A program made the translations under genes and the position numbers. Below are positions 6,054 through 12,444 of a DNA stretch of 12,444 nucleotides, piece by piece. Every line of letters begins with the position of its first letter. The first letter of the stretch is position 1. Source of the DNA: SG8-41 sp036555615 (GTDB lineage Bacteria > Pseudomonadota > Gammaproteobacteria > Burkholderiales > SG8-41); NCBI GenBank assembly GCA_036555615.1, contig DATBKZ010000045.1:1-12444 (forward strand). Reading direction: 5' to 3'. The notes under the pieces are model-generated. The model was not told where the DNA came from and did not search any database. It saw nothing but the letters and a program-made list of their open reading frames with translations.

Positions 6054-7211
6054 ATGGCCATCTACCTGATCGTGCTGACCTGCGTGCTGACCCACGCGGG
6101 CTTCGGCGGCGCCAAGGTCGCGCTGCCGCTGCACGCGCTCGAGCTCGGGGTAGACGCGTTCTCGGTGGGCGTGATCATGGCCTCGTGGGCGCTGTGCCCG
6201 ATGCTGATCGCGCTCTATGTCGGCCGGCTCGTCGATCGCGTCGGGCCGCGCCGGCCAATGCTCGGCGGCGCGATCGGGGTAGTCGCCGCGCTGCTGGTGC
6301 CTTATCTTTTCCCCGGCATCGTCCCGCTCTATGTGCTGGCGCTCCTGGCGGGCACCGCCTTCCAGTTCTTCTTCGTGCCGACCCAGGGAATCACCGGCGC
6401 CCTCGGCCGGCCCGAGGATCGCGCGCGCAATTACTCGCTGCTCGCCATCGGATTCTCCATCGCCTCCTTCCTCGGCCCGTTGATCGCTGGATTCTCGATC
6501 GACTACCTCGGCTTTCAACCTGCCTATCTCGTCCTGGCGGCGTGTCCGGCGGCGGCAGCGCTCCTGCTGTGGTTCAAGGGTGGCCTGCTGCCGGAGGCCG
6601 CCGGGGGAACGGACGGCAAGCAGAAGAAGTCGAGCTCGTTCGAGCTGTTGCGCATCCCGAACCTGCGCAATGCCATCGTCGCCAGCGGACTGATCTCCGT
6701 CGCATGGGACCTTTATCTCTTCTTCTTTCCCATCTACGGGCACTCGATCGAGCTCTCGGCGTCCGCAATCGGCATCATCATCAGCATGTTCGCCGCGGCG
6801 GTGTTCGTCATCCGCGTTGCGCTGCCGCATCTCGCCAGGATCTGGAGCGAATTCGAGATCCTGCTCTTCGCCATCGGGTTTTCAGGCGCGGCGCTGCTGC
6901 TCTTTCCTTTGTTCCGCGATCCCTACCTGCTTGCCGCCGCCTCCTTCGTGCTCGGGCTCGGGTGCGGCGTCGGACAGCCGATGTCGATGTCGCTGATCTA
7001 CAGCCTGTCACCGGCCGGGCGCGCCTCCGAGGGCGCGGGCCTGCGCGTGATGTTCAACCATTTCACGCACCTCGTCGTGCCGCTCGCCTTTGGCGGCATC
7101 GGCACCGCGTTTGGTTTCGTGCCGGTGTTCGTATCCTGCTCCGCGCTGCTCCTCGGCGGCAGCGGCTACGGGTTCTGGTCCGAGCGCCGGTCCGCGCGCG
7201 GCGCGTCCTAG
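6054..7211 (+). CDS. Major facilitator superfamily (MFS) transporter
   Basis: This 385-residue inner-membrane permease has the hydrophobicity pattern of about 12 transmembrane helices in two halves, joined by a hydrophilic cytoplasmic loop near residues 195-215 (charged run DGKQKKSSS). Motif A is recognisable between helices 2 and 3 (GRLVDRVGPRRPML, 57-70), with the conserved aspartate and arginines. Other landmarks are SFLGPLIAGFSID in the first half and GLGCGVGQPMSMSLIYSLSP with GRASEGAGLRV in the second, a pattern seen in drug- or metabolite-efflux MFS proteins. The substrate is not predictable. The ATG at 6054 is the only usable start, since the frame upstream holds no ATG, GTG or TTG back to the stop at 5997. 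It has no clear Shine-Dalgarno sequence. It converges with the hydrolase gene, leaving 28 bases between stops. Confidence 0.9.
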   Translation: MAIYLIVLTCVLTHAGFGGAKVALPLHALELGVDAFSVGVIMASWALCPMLIALYVGRLVDRVGPRRPMLGGAIGVVAALLVPYLFPGIVPLYVLALLAGTAFQFFFVPTQGITGALGRPEDRARNYSLLAIGFSIASFLGPLIAGFSIDYLGFQPAYLVLAACPAAAALLLWFKGGLLPEAAGGTDGKQKKSSSFELLRIPNLRNAIVASGLISVAWDLYLFFFPIYGHSIELSASAIGIIISMFAAAVFVIRVALPHLARIWSEFEILLFAIGFSGAALLLFPLFRDPYLLAAASFVLGLGCGVGQPMSMSLIYSLSPAGRASEGAGLRVMFNHFTHLVVPLAFGGIGTAFGFVPVFVSCSALLLGGSGYGFWSERRSARGAS

Positions 7212-7239
7212 GAGAACACCAGCCGCGGCATGTGGCCGC

Positions 7240-8028
7240 TCAACGTGCGACGCGGTTGAGGAACCCCATCATGGTGTCGTTGAACACTTGCTCCTGCTCG
7301 ATGTTCGAGAGGTGCGCGGCGGAGGCGATGATCTTCAGCTCTGAGCCCTTCAGGCTCTGGTGAATCGCCCGCGCCGCCTCCGGCGGCGTGCCGTGGTCGT
7401 GCTCGCCCACCATGACGAGCGCCGGGCACGTGATCTCCTTCAGGCGGTCGAGAAAGTCCACCTTCGAGATCGCGTGGCAGCAGCCCACGAATCCAGCGAC
7501 CGGCGTCGCGCGAATGCCGTTGCCGATCCGCGCCATCACATCCTTGCGCGCGTTGCGGTAAGGCTCGGTGAACCAGCGCGCAAGCGTGCTCTCGACCAGC
7601 GCGTCCATGCCTTTCTCGCGCGCGGTCTGGACGCGGTCGCCCCACATCTTCGCCGCATCGGGCGGGCGCCGGCTGGTGGTGTCGGCGAGCACCATGCTCT
7701 GGAAGACGCCCGGATACTTGAGCGCGAACGCCTGGCCGATCATCCCGCCCATCGACAGCCCCGCCCAGTGCGTCTGGCGGATCTTGAGCGCGTCGAGCAG
7801 CCCCTTCACGTCGTCGGCGAGCTGCTCGAGCGTGTACTCGCCGGCGGGGGCGCTCGACTGGCCGTGGCCGCGCGTGTCGTAGCGCAGCACCTTGAACTTC
7901 CTGGTGAACACGGGCATCTGCGGATCCCACATGTGCAGGTCGCAGGCGAGCGAATGGCTCATCGTGAGCCACGGTCCGTTGCCCTCGATCTCGTGGTGGA
8001 TGTCGATGCCGTTGGCCTTGATCTTCAT
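7240..8028 (-). CDS. Alpha/beta-fold hydrolase, 3-oxoadipate enol-lactonase (PcaD)-like
   Basis: This 262-residue cytoplasmic alpha/beta hydrolase has the classic catalytic triad: nucleophile Ser92 in GLSMGG, acid Asp211 in MVGEHDHGTPP and His239 in SAAHLSNIEQ. SHSLACDLHMWDPQM (24-38) and RYDTRGHGQSS (49-59) match the oxyanion-hole strand and following turn of the PcaD branch, which opens 3-oxoadipate enol-lactone in the beta-ketoadipate pathway. No other protocatechuate or catechol gene is nearby, so another ester or lactone substrate is possible. I chose the ATG at 8028 because it gives the normal family N-terminus and length. The frame stays open to 8202, but the added residues resemble no domain, and a TATACT -10 lies inside that extension. 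Family is secure; reaction is an inference. Confidence 0.88.
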   Translation of the reverse strand: MKIKANGIDIHHEIEGNGPWLTMSHSLACDLHMWDPQMPVFTRKFKVLRYDTRGHGQSSAPAGEYTLEQLADDVKGLLDALKIRQTHWAGLSMGGMIGQAFALKYPGVFQSMVLADTTSRRPPDAAKMWGDRVQTAREKGMDALVESTLARWFTEPYRNARKDVMARIGNGIRATPVAGFVGCCHAISKVDFLDRLKEITCPALVMVGEHDHGTPPEAARAIHQSLKGSELKIIASAAHLSNIEQEQVFNDTMMGFLNRVAR

Positions 8029-8055
8029 GGGGACCCCGTTTGGTGGAAGGCCGCT

Positions 8056-8061
8056 AGTATA
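8056..8061 (-). promoter_or_regulatory. -10 element of the hydrolase promoter
   Basis: On the minus strand TATACT (8061 to 8056) is one base from the TATAAT consensus. The -35 region 17 bases upstream (CCTGCG) is poor, suggesting an activated or weak promoter. A start near 8049 gives a leader of about 20 bases before the ATG at 8028 and argues against the longer reading frame. Confidence 0.5.
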
Positions 8062-8108
8062 CGCCGCCCGGCTTGCCTCGCAGGTTCCTCCCGGTTTGCC
8101 GGACGGCG

Positions 8109-8121
8109 ATGGTTTGACCAT
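8109..8121. promoter_or_regulatory. Short inverted repeat between the divergent hydrolase and DUF748 genes
   Basis: ATGGT (8109-8113), TTG, ACCAT (8117-8121) is a perfect 5-base inverted repeat in the 185-base gap (8029-8213) between divergent genes, about 50 bases upstream of the hydrolase -10. It could be an operator half-pair, but it is short enough to arise by chance. Apart from this and the -10 element, I see no clear promoter for the DUF748 gene in the gap. Confidence 0.2.
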
Positions 8122-8213
8122 AATCAACATCCCCCCGCCCCGTCCGACGATAATTGCCATTGCGTCCATCGCGCATCCCGATTCCGGGAGCGTGAATACC
8201 AAGAACGCCCATC

Positions 8214-11200
8214 GTGATCAACCGCCTCAAGAGAATTCCGCACCGCAAGTCGCTGGCCGCGGCGGCGGGGGGACTGCTGCTTTACTCTGCGCTGGGATTC
8301 TGGGTAGCACCCGGACTGATCGAGCGCGGCATCCCGCGCTACGTGGCCGAGAATCTGCAGCGCCAGGCGAGCGTGGGACGCGTGCGCGTCAACCCGCTGC
8401 TGTTCAAGGTGGAGATCCGCGACTTCGCCCTGACCGAGCGCGGCGGCGCGCCCATCGTGGGCTTCGAGCGCCTGTTCGTCGACTTCGAGCTATCCAGCCT
8501 GCTGCGGTGGGCCTGGACCTTTTCCGAGATTGCGCTCGAGGGGCTCGACCTGCGCGTCGACATCGGGCCCGAAGGTGAGCTCAACCTCGCCGCTCTCGCC
8601 GCGAGCGTCCCGAAGAGCGAGGCGCCGCCAGCCGAGCATCCACCCCGGCTCGTGCTGCAACACGTCGCGCTCAGCCGCGGGGCTGTCACTTTCTCCGACC
8701 GCTCGGGCAAGGTGCCCGCAAGCGCCACGTTTCGCCCGCTCAACCTGGAGATGCGGGATATCTCCACGCTTCCCGACCGGCGTGGTCCGCACCTGGTGAG
8801 CGGGAGGCTTCCCGGGGGCGCGACGCTCAGCTGGCGCGGCGAGATGTCGCTGCAACCGGTCGTTTCCCAGGGCGAGTTGACCCTGAAGGACATCCGGCCC
8901 GCGGCGATGTGGAAGTTCGTTCAATCGCGCGTCGATCTCGCGGAGCCGGCGGGCGAGCTCGATCTCGCCGTGCGCTACCGCTTCTCCCACGCCGACGGCG
9001 CAACGCGGCTCGCGCTGACGGACGCCCGGATCGGGGCGCGGGAAGTTGCCTTGCGTCTGGGCGAGTCCGAGCGCACGGCGCGCGCCGCCATTGGCGTCGC
9101 GGCATTCGAGGCAGGGTTTGCCGCGGAGCTGGAAGCGCAAGGCAGCCGGACGCAGGTGCTGGTGCGCGACCTGGCGCTCACGCTGACGCGCGTAAGCGCG
9201 GGCGAAATCGGCGCCAAGGAGCCGATCGTCCTGCTCGAATCCATCGCCCTTGAAGGCGGGAGCGTCGATCTCGATCGGCGCCGGATCGCCATCCCGCGCG
9301 TGGCGGTGACAGGCGGCACGGCCCACGTGATCCGCGAGAAGGACGGCAGTCTCGCCCTCCTCGATATGTTTGATGCGCGCGCGCAGGCTAAGCCTTCGCC
9401 TGCAGCGGCCGCCGACTCCCGGAAGCCGGATGCGCAGGAGCCGGGGTGGAGTGCATCCCTGGATGCGCTCAACCTCAGCGGCGTGCGCGTGGCGCTCGCC
9501 GACCGGAGCTACGATCCCGCGCTCGCCTACGACCTGGAGAACATCCGGATCGGGCTGAAGGACCTGCGCACCGACGGCACGACCCCTGTCGGATTCGAGG
9601 CCTCGCTCCAGGTCAAGCAAGGGGGAAAGGTGCGCGCCAGCGGAAGCGTTGGCATCGATGGCAGCCGGGCTGCGGGCAAGGTGAGCATCGAGCGGGTGAG
9701 CCTCAAGCCGCTGCAGCCCGCAGTGGCCCGGCACACCGCCCTGCGGCTCGAATCGGGAGAGATCTCGGCGTCCGCGAAGCTCGACTATCGCGCGGGCAAG
9801 TCGCGTCCCGAACTGCGCGTGACGGGCGGGGCAGCGCTCGAGAACCTGCTGCTCAACGAGAGCGCGAGCGGCGAGCGCCTGCTGTCCTGGCGTTCGTTCG
9901 CGGCCGAGGGCGTCACCTTCAGCCTCGCGCCGGACCGGCTGCATGTGGCGGAGGCGCGGCTGCTCGAGCCGGGGGCGAAGATCGTGATCTACAAGGATCG
10001 CAGCTTGAATCTCGCCAAGGTCCTCGAGACGCAGCCGGCAACGGCTCCCGCGGCGCCGGTGTCGGCGGCCGCGGCCGCGCCGGGACCGGAAGCGCGCAAG
10101 CCGGACACCGCAAGCGCCGCTGAGCCTGCGGCGCCGTTCGAGGTCGCCGTCGACCGGGTCCAGGTCGAAAACGGTATTGTGGATTTCTCGGATCTCGCGC
10201 TGGTGCTGCCCTTTGCCGCGAAAGTCGAGGAATTCCGGGGAACGGCGACCGGAATATCCTCCGATCCGGCAAGCGGGGCGGCGCTCAAGCTCGAGGGAAG
10301 GGTCGGCGAATTCGGCCTCGCGCGCGTGGATGGCACGTTGAAGCCATTCCAGCCCAAGGCGTTCACCGATATCGGCGTGGTCTTCCGCAACGTCGAGATG
10401 CTGCCGCTCTCTCCGTACACGGCGACGTTCGCCGGCCGCAGGATCGCTTCCGGGCGGCTCGCGCTCGATCTGCGCTACAAGATCGAGAACAGCCAGCTCG
10501 CGGGCGACAACAAGGTCGCAATGGAGAAATTCACGCTCGGTGAGCGCGTGGACGCGCCCGGCGCACTCAATCTGCCCTACGACCTCGCGATCGCGCTGCT
10601 TACCGACGCCGACGGCCGGATCGACATCGCCGTGCCCGTGACGGGGAACGTGGACGATCCCAAGTTCAGCTACGGCCACCTGATCTGGCAGGCGATCGCC
10701 ACCGTCATCAAGAACATCGTGACGGCGCCGTTCCGGGCGCTGGCGGCGCTGTTCGGGGGCAGCGCCGAGAATCTGGAGAACATCGCGTTCGATGCCGGCC
10801 GCGCGACGATGCAGCCTCCGGAGCGCGAGAAGCTGAAGCGCGTGGCCGACGCGCTCGGCAAGCGGCCCCAGCTCCGGCTGGTGGTGGAAGGGCAGGTCGG
10901 CGTGGCCGATCTCGCCGCGCTGCGCGAGCGCGATGTCGCCAATGCGATCGCCATGAAGCTCGGGCGCAAGCCTGCCGCGGGCGCGGTGCCGGAGCCGGTC
11001 AATCCGCTCGATGCCAAGACGCAGCGGGCGCTGGAAGTGCTGTTCGCGGAGCGCAACGCCGGCGAGGCGCTGTCGAAGTTCGTCGCCGAAACGGAAAAGG
11101 CGCGCGGCAAGCCGGTACAGCGGGTGAATCCGGCCCTCGCGTTCGTGGGACGGGCGAGCGCGGACGTCGCCTTTTACGAGGCTCTGCTGAAGCGGTTGAA

Positions 11201-11423
11201 CGATACCGCCCGGATACCGGACGCCGCGCCCGGACAGCTTGCGGACGCGCGTGCCCGCGCCGTAGCCGAGTACCTCGTCCAGAGCTTGTCGGTCCCGGCC
11301 GCGCGCGTCGCGCCAAAGGCCGCGTCGGAGCCGGGCTCTGAGCGCGTGAAGCTCGAGTTCGACGTCGTCCGCCCGCCGGCAGTCCCGCAGGTGGGCCTCT
11401 TGGAGCAGCCGCAGACCCGCTGA
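8214..11423 (+). CDS. DUF748 (AsmA-like) envelope protein with OmpA-like C-terminal segment
   Basis: This 1069-residue protein starts with a basic N-terminus and one transmembrane helix (about 13-32), placing the rest in the periplasm. The body consists of repeated beta-rich segments typical of AsmA/DUF748 proteins, a group tied to outer-membrane biogenesis and, for AsmA-like relatives, lipid transfer between membranes. Two Ala/Pro-rich linkers (about 391-413 and 606-640) divide it into three blocks. The DUF748 hallmark lies at about 801-848 (RIDIAVPVTGNVDDPKFSYG, then helix and TAPFRALAALFGG). After it, FDAGRATMQPPEREKLKRVADAL and LRLVVEGQ resemble the first half of an OmpA-like fold, and the last 55 residues resemble its end. 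Start is GTG at 8214, the first in-frame start after a stop at 8193; its Shine-Dalgarno sequence is weak. Exact function is unknown. Confidence 0.88.
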   Translation: MINRLKRIPHRKSLAAAAGGLLLYSALGFWVAPGLIERGIPRYVAENLQRQASVGRVRVNPLLFKVEIRDFALTERGGAPIVGFERLFVDFELSSLLRWAWTFSEIALEGLDLRVDIGPEGELNLAALAASVPKSEAPPAEHPPRLVLQHVALSRGAVTFSDRSGKVPASATFRPLNLEMRDISTLPDRRGPHLVSGRLPGGATLSWRGEMSLQPVVSQGELTLKDIRPAAMWKFVQSRVDLAEPAGELDLAVRYRFSHADGATRLALTDARIGAREVALRLGESERTARAAIGVAAFEAGFAAELEAQGSRTQVLVRDLALTLTRVSAGEIGAKEPIVLLESIALEGGSVDLDRRRIAIPRVAVTGGTAHVIREKDGSLALLDMFDARAQAKPSPAAAADSRKPDAQEPGWSASLDALNLSGVRVALADRSYDPALAYDLENIRIGLKDLRTDGTTPVGFEASLQVKQGGKVRASGSVGIDGSRAAGKVSIERVSLKPLQPAVARHTALRLESGEISASAKLDYRAGKSRPELRVTGGAALENLLLNESASGERLLSWRSFAAEGVTFSLAPDRLHVAEARLLEPGAKIVIYKDRSLNLAKVLETQPATAPAAPVSAAAAAPGPEARKPDTASAAEPAAPFEVAVDRVQVENGIVDFSDLALVLPFAAKVEEFRGTATGISSDPASGAALKLEGRVGEFGLARVDGTLKPFQPKAFTDIGVVFRNVEMLPLSPYTATFAGRRIASGRLALDLRYKIENSQLAGDNKVAMEKFTLGERVDAPGALNLPYDLAIALLTDADGRIDIAVPVTGNVDDPKFSYGHLIWQAIATVIKNIVTAPFRALAALFGGSAENLENIAFDAGRATMQPPEREKLKRVADALGKRPQLRLVVEGQVGVADLAALRERDVANAIAMKLGRKPAAGAVPEPVNPLDAKTQRALEVLFAERNAGEALSKFVAETEKARGKPVQRVNPALAFVGRASADVAFYEALLKRLNDTARIPDAAPGQLADARARAVAEYLVQSLSVPAARVAPKAASEPGSERVKLEFDVVRPPAVPQVGLLEQPQTR

Positions 11424-11473
11424 GCGGCGCCCATTCAGAAGGGGGGGACGGGGCCGCCGCCTCTTGATTTTTT
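11424..11473 (+). terminator. Imperfect terminator after the DUF748 gene
   Basis: GCGGCGCCC (11424-11432), directly after the TGA, can pair with GGGGCCGCCGC (11450-11460) with a small bulge. A run of six T (11468-11473) follows after seven bases. The T-run overlaps the -35 of the groES promoter. The gap between stem and T-run makes strength uncertain. Confidence 0.45.
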
Positions 11474-11490
11474 GCTCCCTGCCCCTATTT
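11463..11490 (+). promoter_or_regulatory. Sigma-32 (RpoH) heat-shock promoter of groESL
   Basis: CTTGAT (11463-11468) and CCCCTATTT (11482-11490) are 13 bases apart, close to the RpoH consensus CTTGAA / CCCCATnT. The predicted start near 11497 gives a leader of about 67 bases before groES. Position ahead of groESL is where an RpoH promoter is expected in proteobacteria. Confidence 0.82.
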
Positions 11491-11498
11491 GCCTCTCA

Positions 11499-11524
11499 GT
11501 TAGCGGTCCTCGCTAGCGACTAAC
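11499..11524. promoter_or_regulatory. Imperfect inverted repeat in the groESL leader
   Basis: GTTAG (11499-11503) and CTAAC (11520-11524) flank the nested repeat TAGCG (11501-11505) / CGCTA (11511-11515). The left side matches 7 of 9 bases of the HrcA-binding CIRCE half-site, but the right side matches only about 4 of 9. It may be a decayed CIRCE element or a leader RNA hairpin near the transcription start. Confidence 0.3.
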
Positions 11525-11563
11525 AAGTTGGTTTTAAGGAGTTTTTCAGTCCAGGAGGCCTAT

Positions 11564-11860
11564 ATGGTGAAGATACGTCCGTTACATGACCGCATCCTCG
11601 TCAAGCGGTTGGAAGAGGAGCGCAAGACCGCATCCGGGATCGTCATTCCCGATACTGCCGCCGAGAAGCCCGACCAGGGCGAGGTCATGGCGGTGGGCAA
11701 GGGCAAGATCCTCGAGGATGGCAAGGTGCGCCCGCTCGATGTGAAAGTCGGCGACAAGATCCTGTTCGGGAAGTACTCCGGGCAGACCGTGAAAGTCAAA
11801 GGCGACGAGCTGCTCGTGATGCGCGAAGAAGACATCATGGGCGTGCTCGAAGCCGCCTAA
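11564..11860 (+). CDS. groES: Co-chaperonin GroES (Hsp10)
   Basis: This 98-residue cytoplasmic co-chaperonin forms the heptameric lid that closes the GroEL folding chamber. MVKIRPLHDRILVKRLEEE is the standard start, and residues 17-32 (EEERKTASGIVIPDTA) form the mobile loop with its GIVI contact for GroEL. The roof loop region (about 45-58) and the closing strand DELLVMREEDIMGVLE are complete. The start ATG has AGGAGG five bases upstream (11553-11558). The frame is open to a TTG at 11528, but the twelve added residues are not part of the family. groEL follows after 20 bases, and both are driven by the RpoH-type promoter at 11463-11490. Identity is certain from sequence. Confidence 0.99.
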   Translation: MVKIRPLHDRILVKRLEEERKTASGIVIPDTAAEKPDQGEVMAVGKGKILEDGKVRPLDVKVGDKILFGKYSGQTVKVKGDELLVMREEDIMGVLEAA

Positions 11861-11880
11861 GCTATCAAGGAGAACTGCCA

Positions 11881-12444
11881 ATGGCTGCAAAGGAAGTCAA
11901 GTTTCATGAGTCGGCCCGGCACCGCATCGTCGCCGGGGCGAACATCCTCGCGGATGCCGTCAAGGTGACCCTCGGTCCCAAGGGCCGCAACGTGGTGCTG
12001 GAGCGCTCGTTTGGGGCGCCGACGGTGACCAAGGACGGGGTGTCGGTGGCGAAGGAGATCGAGTTGAAGGACAAGTTCGAGAACATGGGGGCGCAGATGC
12101 TGAAGGAAGTCGCCTCCAAGACCTCGGACGTGGCGGGCGACGGCACCACGACGGCGACGGTGCTCGCGCAATCGATCGTGCAGGAGGGCATGAAGTTTGT
12201 GGCCGCCGGCATGAACCCGATGGATCTGAAGCGCGGCATCGACAAGGCGGTGGAAGGCATCGTCGCCGAACTCAAGAAGATCTCGAAGCCCTGCAACACC
12301 TCGAAGGAAATCGCCCAGGTCGGCTCCATTTCCGCGAACGCCGATACCGAGATCGGCAAGAACATCGCTGACGCGATGGACAAGGTGGGCAAGGAGGGTG
12401 TGATCACGGTGGAGGATGGGAAGAGCTTGCAGAACGAGCTGGAG
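11881..12444 (+). CDS. groEL: Chaperonin GroEL (Hsp60), N-terminal 188 residues
   Basis: This is the first third of the 60-kDa chaperonin that folds proteins in the cytoplasm as a double seven-membered ring with GroES. The fragment covers the equatorial domain and the start of the intermediate domain, and is cut by the window edge. Visible ATP-site motifs are VKVTLGPKGRNV (about 27-38), KDGVSVAKEIEL with Asp52, and GDGTTTATVLAQ with the magnesium-binding Asp87. MNPMDLKRGID and GKEGVITVEDG are also typical. It aligns without gaps to remembered E. coli GroEL over this span. The start ATG has AAGGAG (11867-11872) eight bases upstream, and the gene is translated from the groES message. Nothing is unusual in the part seen. 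Confidence 0.99.
   Translation, partial: MAAKEVKFHESARHRIVAGANILADAVKVTLGPKGRNVVLERSFGAPTVTKDGVSVAKEIELKDKFENMGAQMLKEVASKTSDVAGDGTTTATVLAQSIVQEGMKFVAAGMNPMDLKRGIDKAVEGIVAELKKISKPCNTSKEIAQVGSISANADTEIGKNIADAMDKVGKEGVITVEDGKSLQNELE

Noticed and set aside
5859..6830. A 323-codon minus-strand open frame opposite the MFS gene.
   Set aside because: The product is a low-complexity run of charged residues with no domain, and the plus strand here encodes a clear transmembrane transporter.
8029..8202. A 58-residue N-terminal extension of the alpha/beta hydrolase.
   Set aside because: It has no family similarity, a TATACT -10 lies within it, and the ATG at 8028 gives the normal length of about 262 residues.
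8490..10679. A 729-codon open frame on the minus strand opposite the DUF748 gene.
   Set aside because: Its product is Arg/Gly/Glu/His-rich without any recognisable domain, and it mirrors the strong GC bias at third codon positions of the real gene on the other strand.
11500..11526. A canonical CIRCE element for HrcA.
   Set aside because: The true element is nearly invariant; here only the left half is close and the right half does not match at the required distance.
11528..11563. A 12-residue N-terminal extension of GroES from a TTG.
   Set aside because: The ATG at 11564 has an ideal AGGAGG and gives the conserved GroES N-terminus.
1..12444. CRISPR array, tRNA, rRNA, insertion sequence or attachment site.
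   Set aside because: No regularly spaced repeats, no cloverleaf-like tRNA sequence, no transposase or integrase gene and no flanking duplications were seen.

Overview
The window reads as a stretch of chromosome from a GC-rich betaproteobacterium (Burkholderiales or Nitrosomonadales type). The lineage call rests on a Bug/TctC-family periplasmic binding protein, a TctD/TctE-like two-component pair, a DUF748 (AsmA-like) envelope protein and a sigma-32-type groESL promoter, all with heavily GC-biased third codon positions. I see no insertion sequence, phage gene, CRISPR array, tRNA or rRNA, and nothing suggesting recent transfer. The content is mostly housekeeping and envelope or transport genes. 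The least explained sequence is the 495-base intergenic region at 2393-2887.

Layout. (1) 1-288 (+) is the C-terminal end of an ABC exporter ATPase. Its 3' end overlaps that of a convergent sensor kinase gene (266-1708, -), which follows its OmpR-family response regulator (1712-2392, -) after 3 bases. (2) The intergenic region 2393-2887 holds a probable autoregulated promoter for the regulator operon, with three GTAAG/GTATT half-sites at exact 11-base spacing. It also holds a strong plus-strand intrinsic terminator (2664-2706) with no annotated gene in front of it, and a near-consensus sigma-70 promoter (2816-2844). (3) That promoter serves a PbpG/PBP7-like D-Ala-D-Ala peptidase (2888-3772, TTG start), followed closely by an EgtD-like histidine methyltransferase (3822-4793). 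(4) A separate promoter serves an orphan Bug-family solute-binding protein (4888-5856). (5) An MFS permease (6054-7211, +) converges on an alpha/beta hydrolase of the 3-oxoadipate enol-lactonase type (7240-8028, -). (6) A 1069-residue DUF748 protein (8214-11423, +) is followed by groES (11564-11860) and the first 188 codons of groEL (11881 to the window edge), under a sigma-32-type promoter.

How the genes fit together. The regulator and kinase form one operon that probably controls its own promoter; their targets are not evident. The kinase resembles TctE, and a TctC-like binding protein lies about 2.5 kb away, but no TctA/TctB membrane genes are present, so a link is only suggestive. The peptidase and the egtD-like gene look co-transcribed without an obvious shared pathway. 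GroES and GroEL form the chaperonin operon. I did not find evidence for a new multi-gene system. The best leads are the regulatory elements in 2393-2887, the egtD gene without egtB, and OmpA-like sequence at the end of the DUF748 protein.
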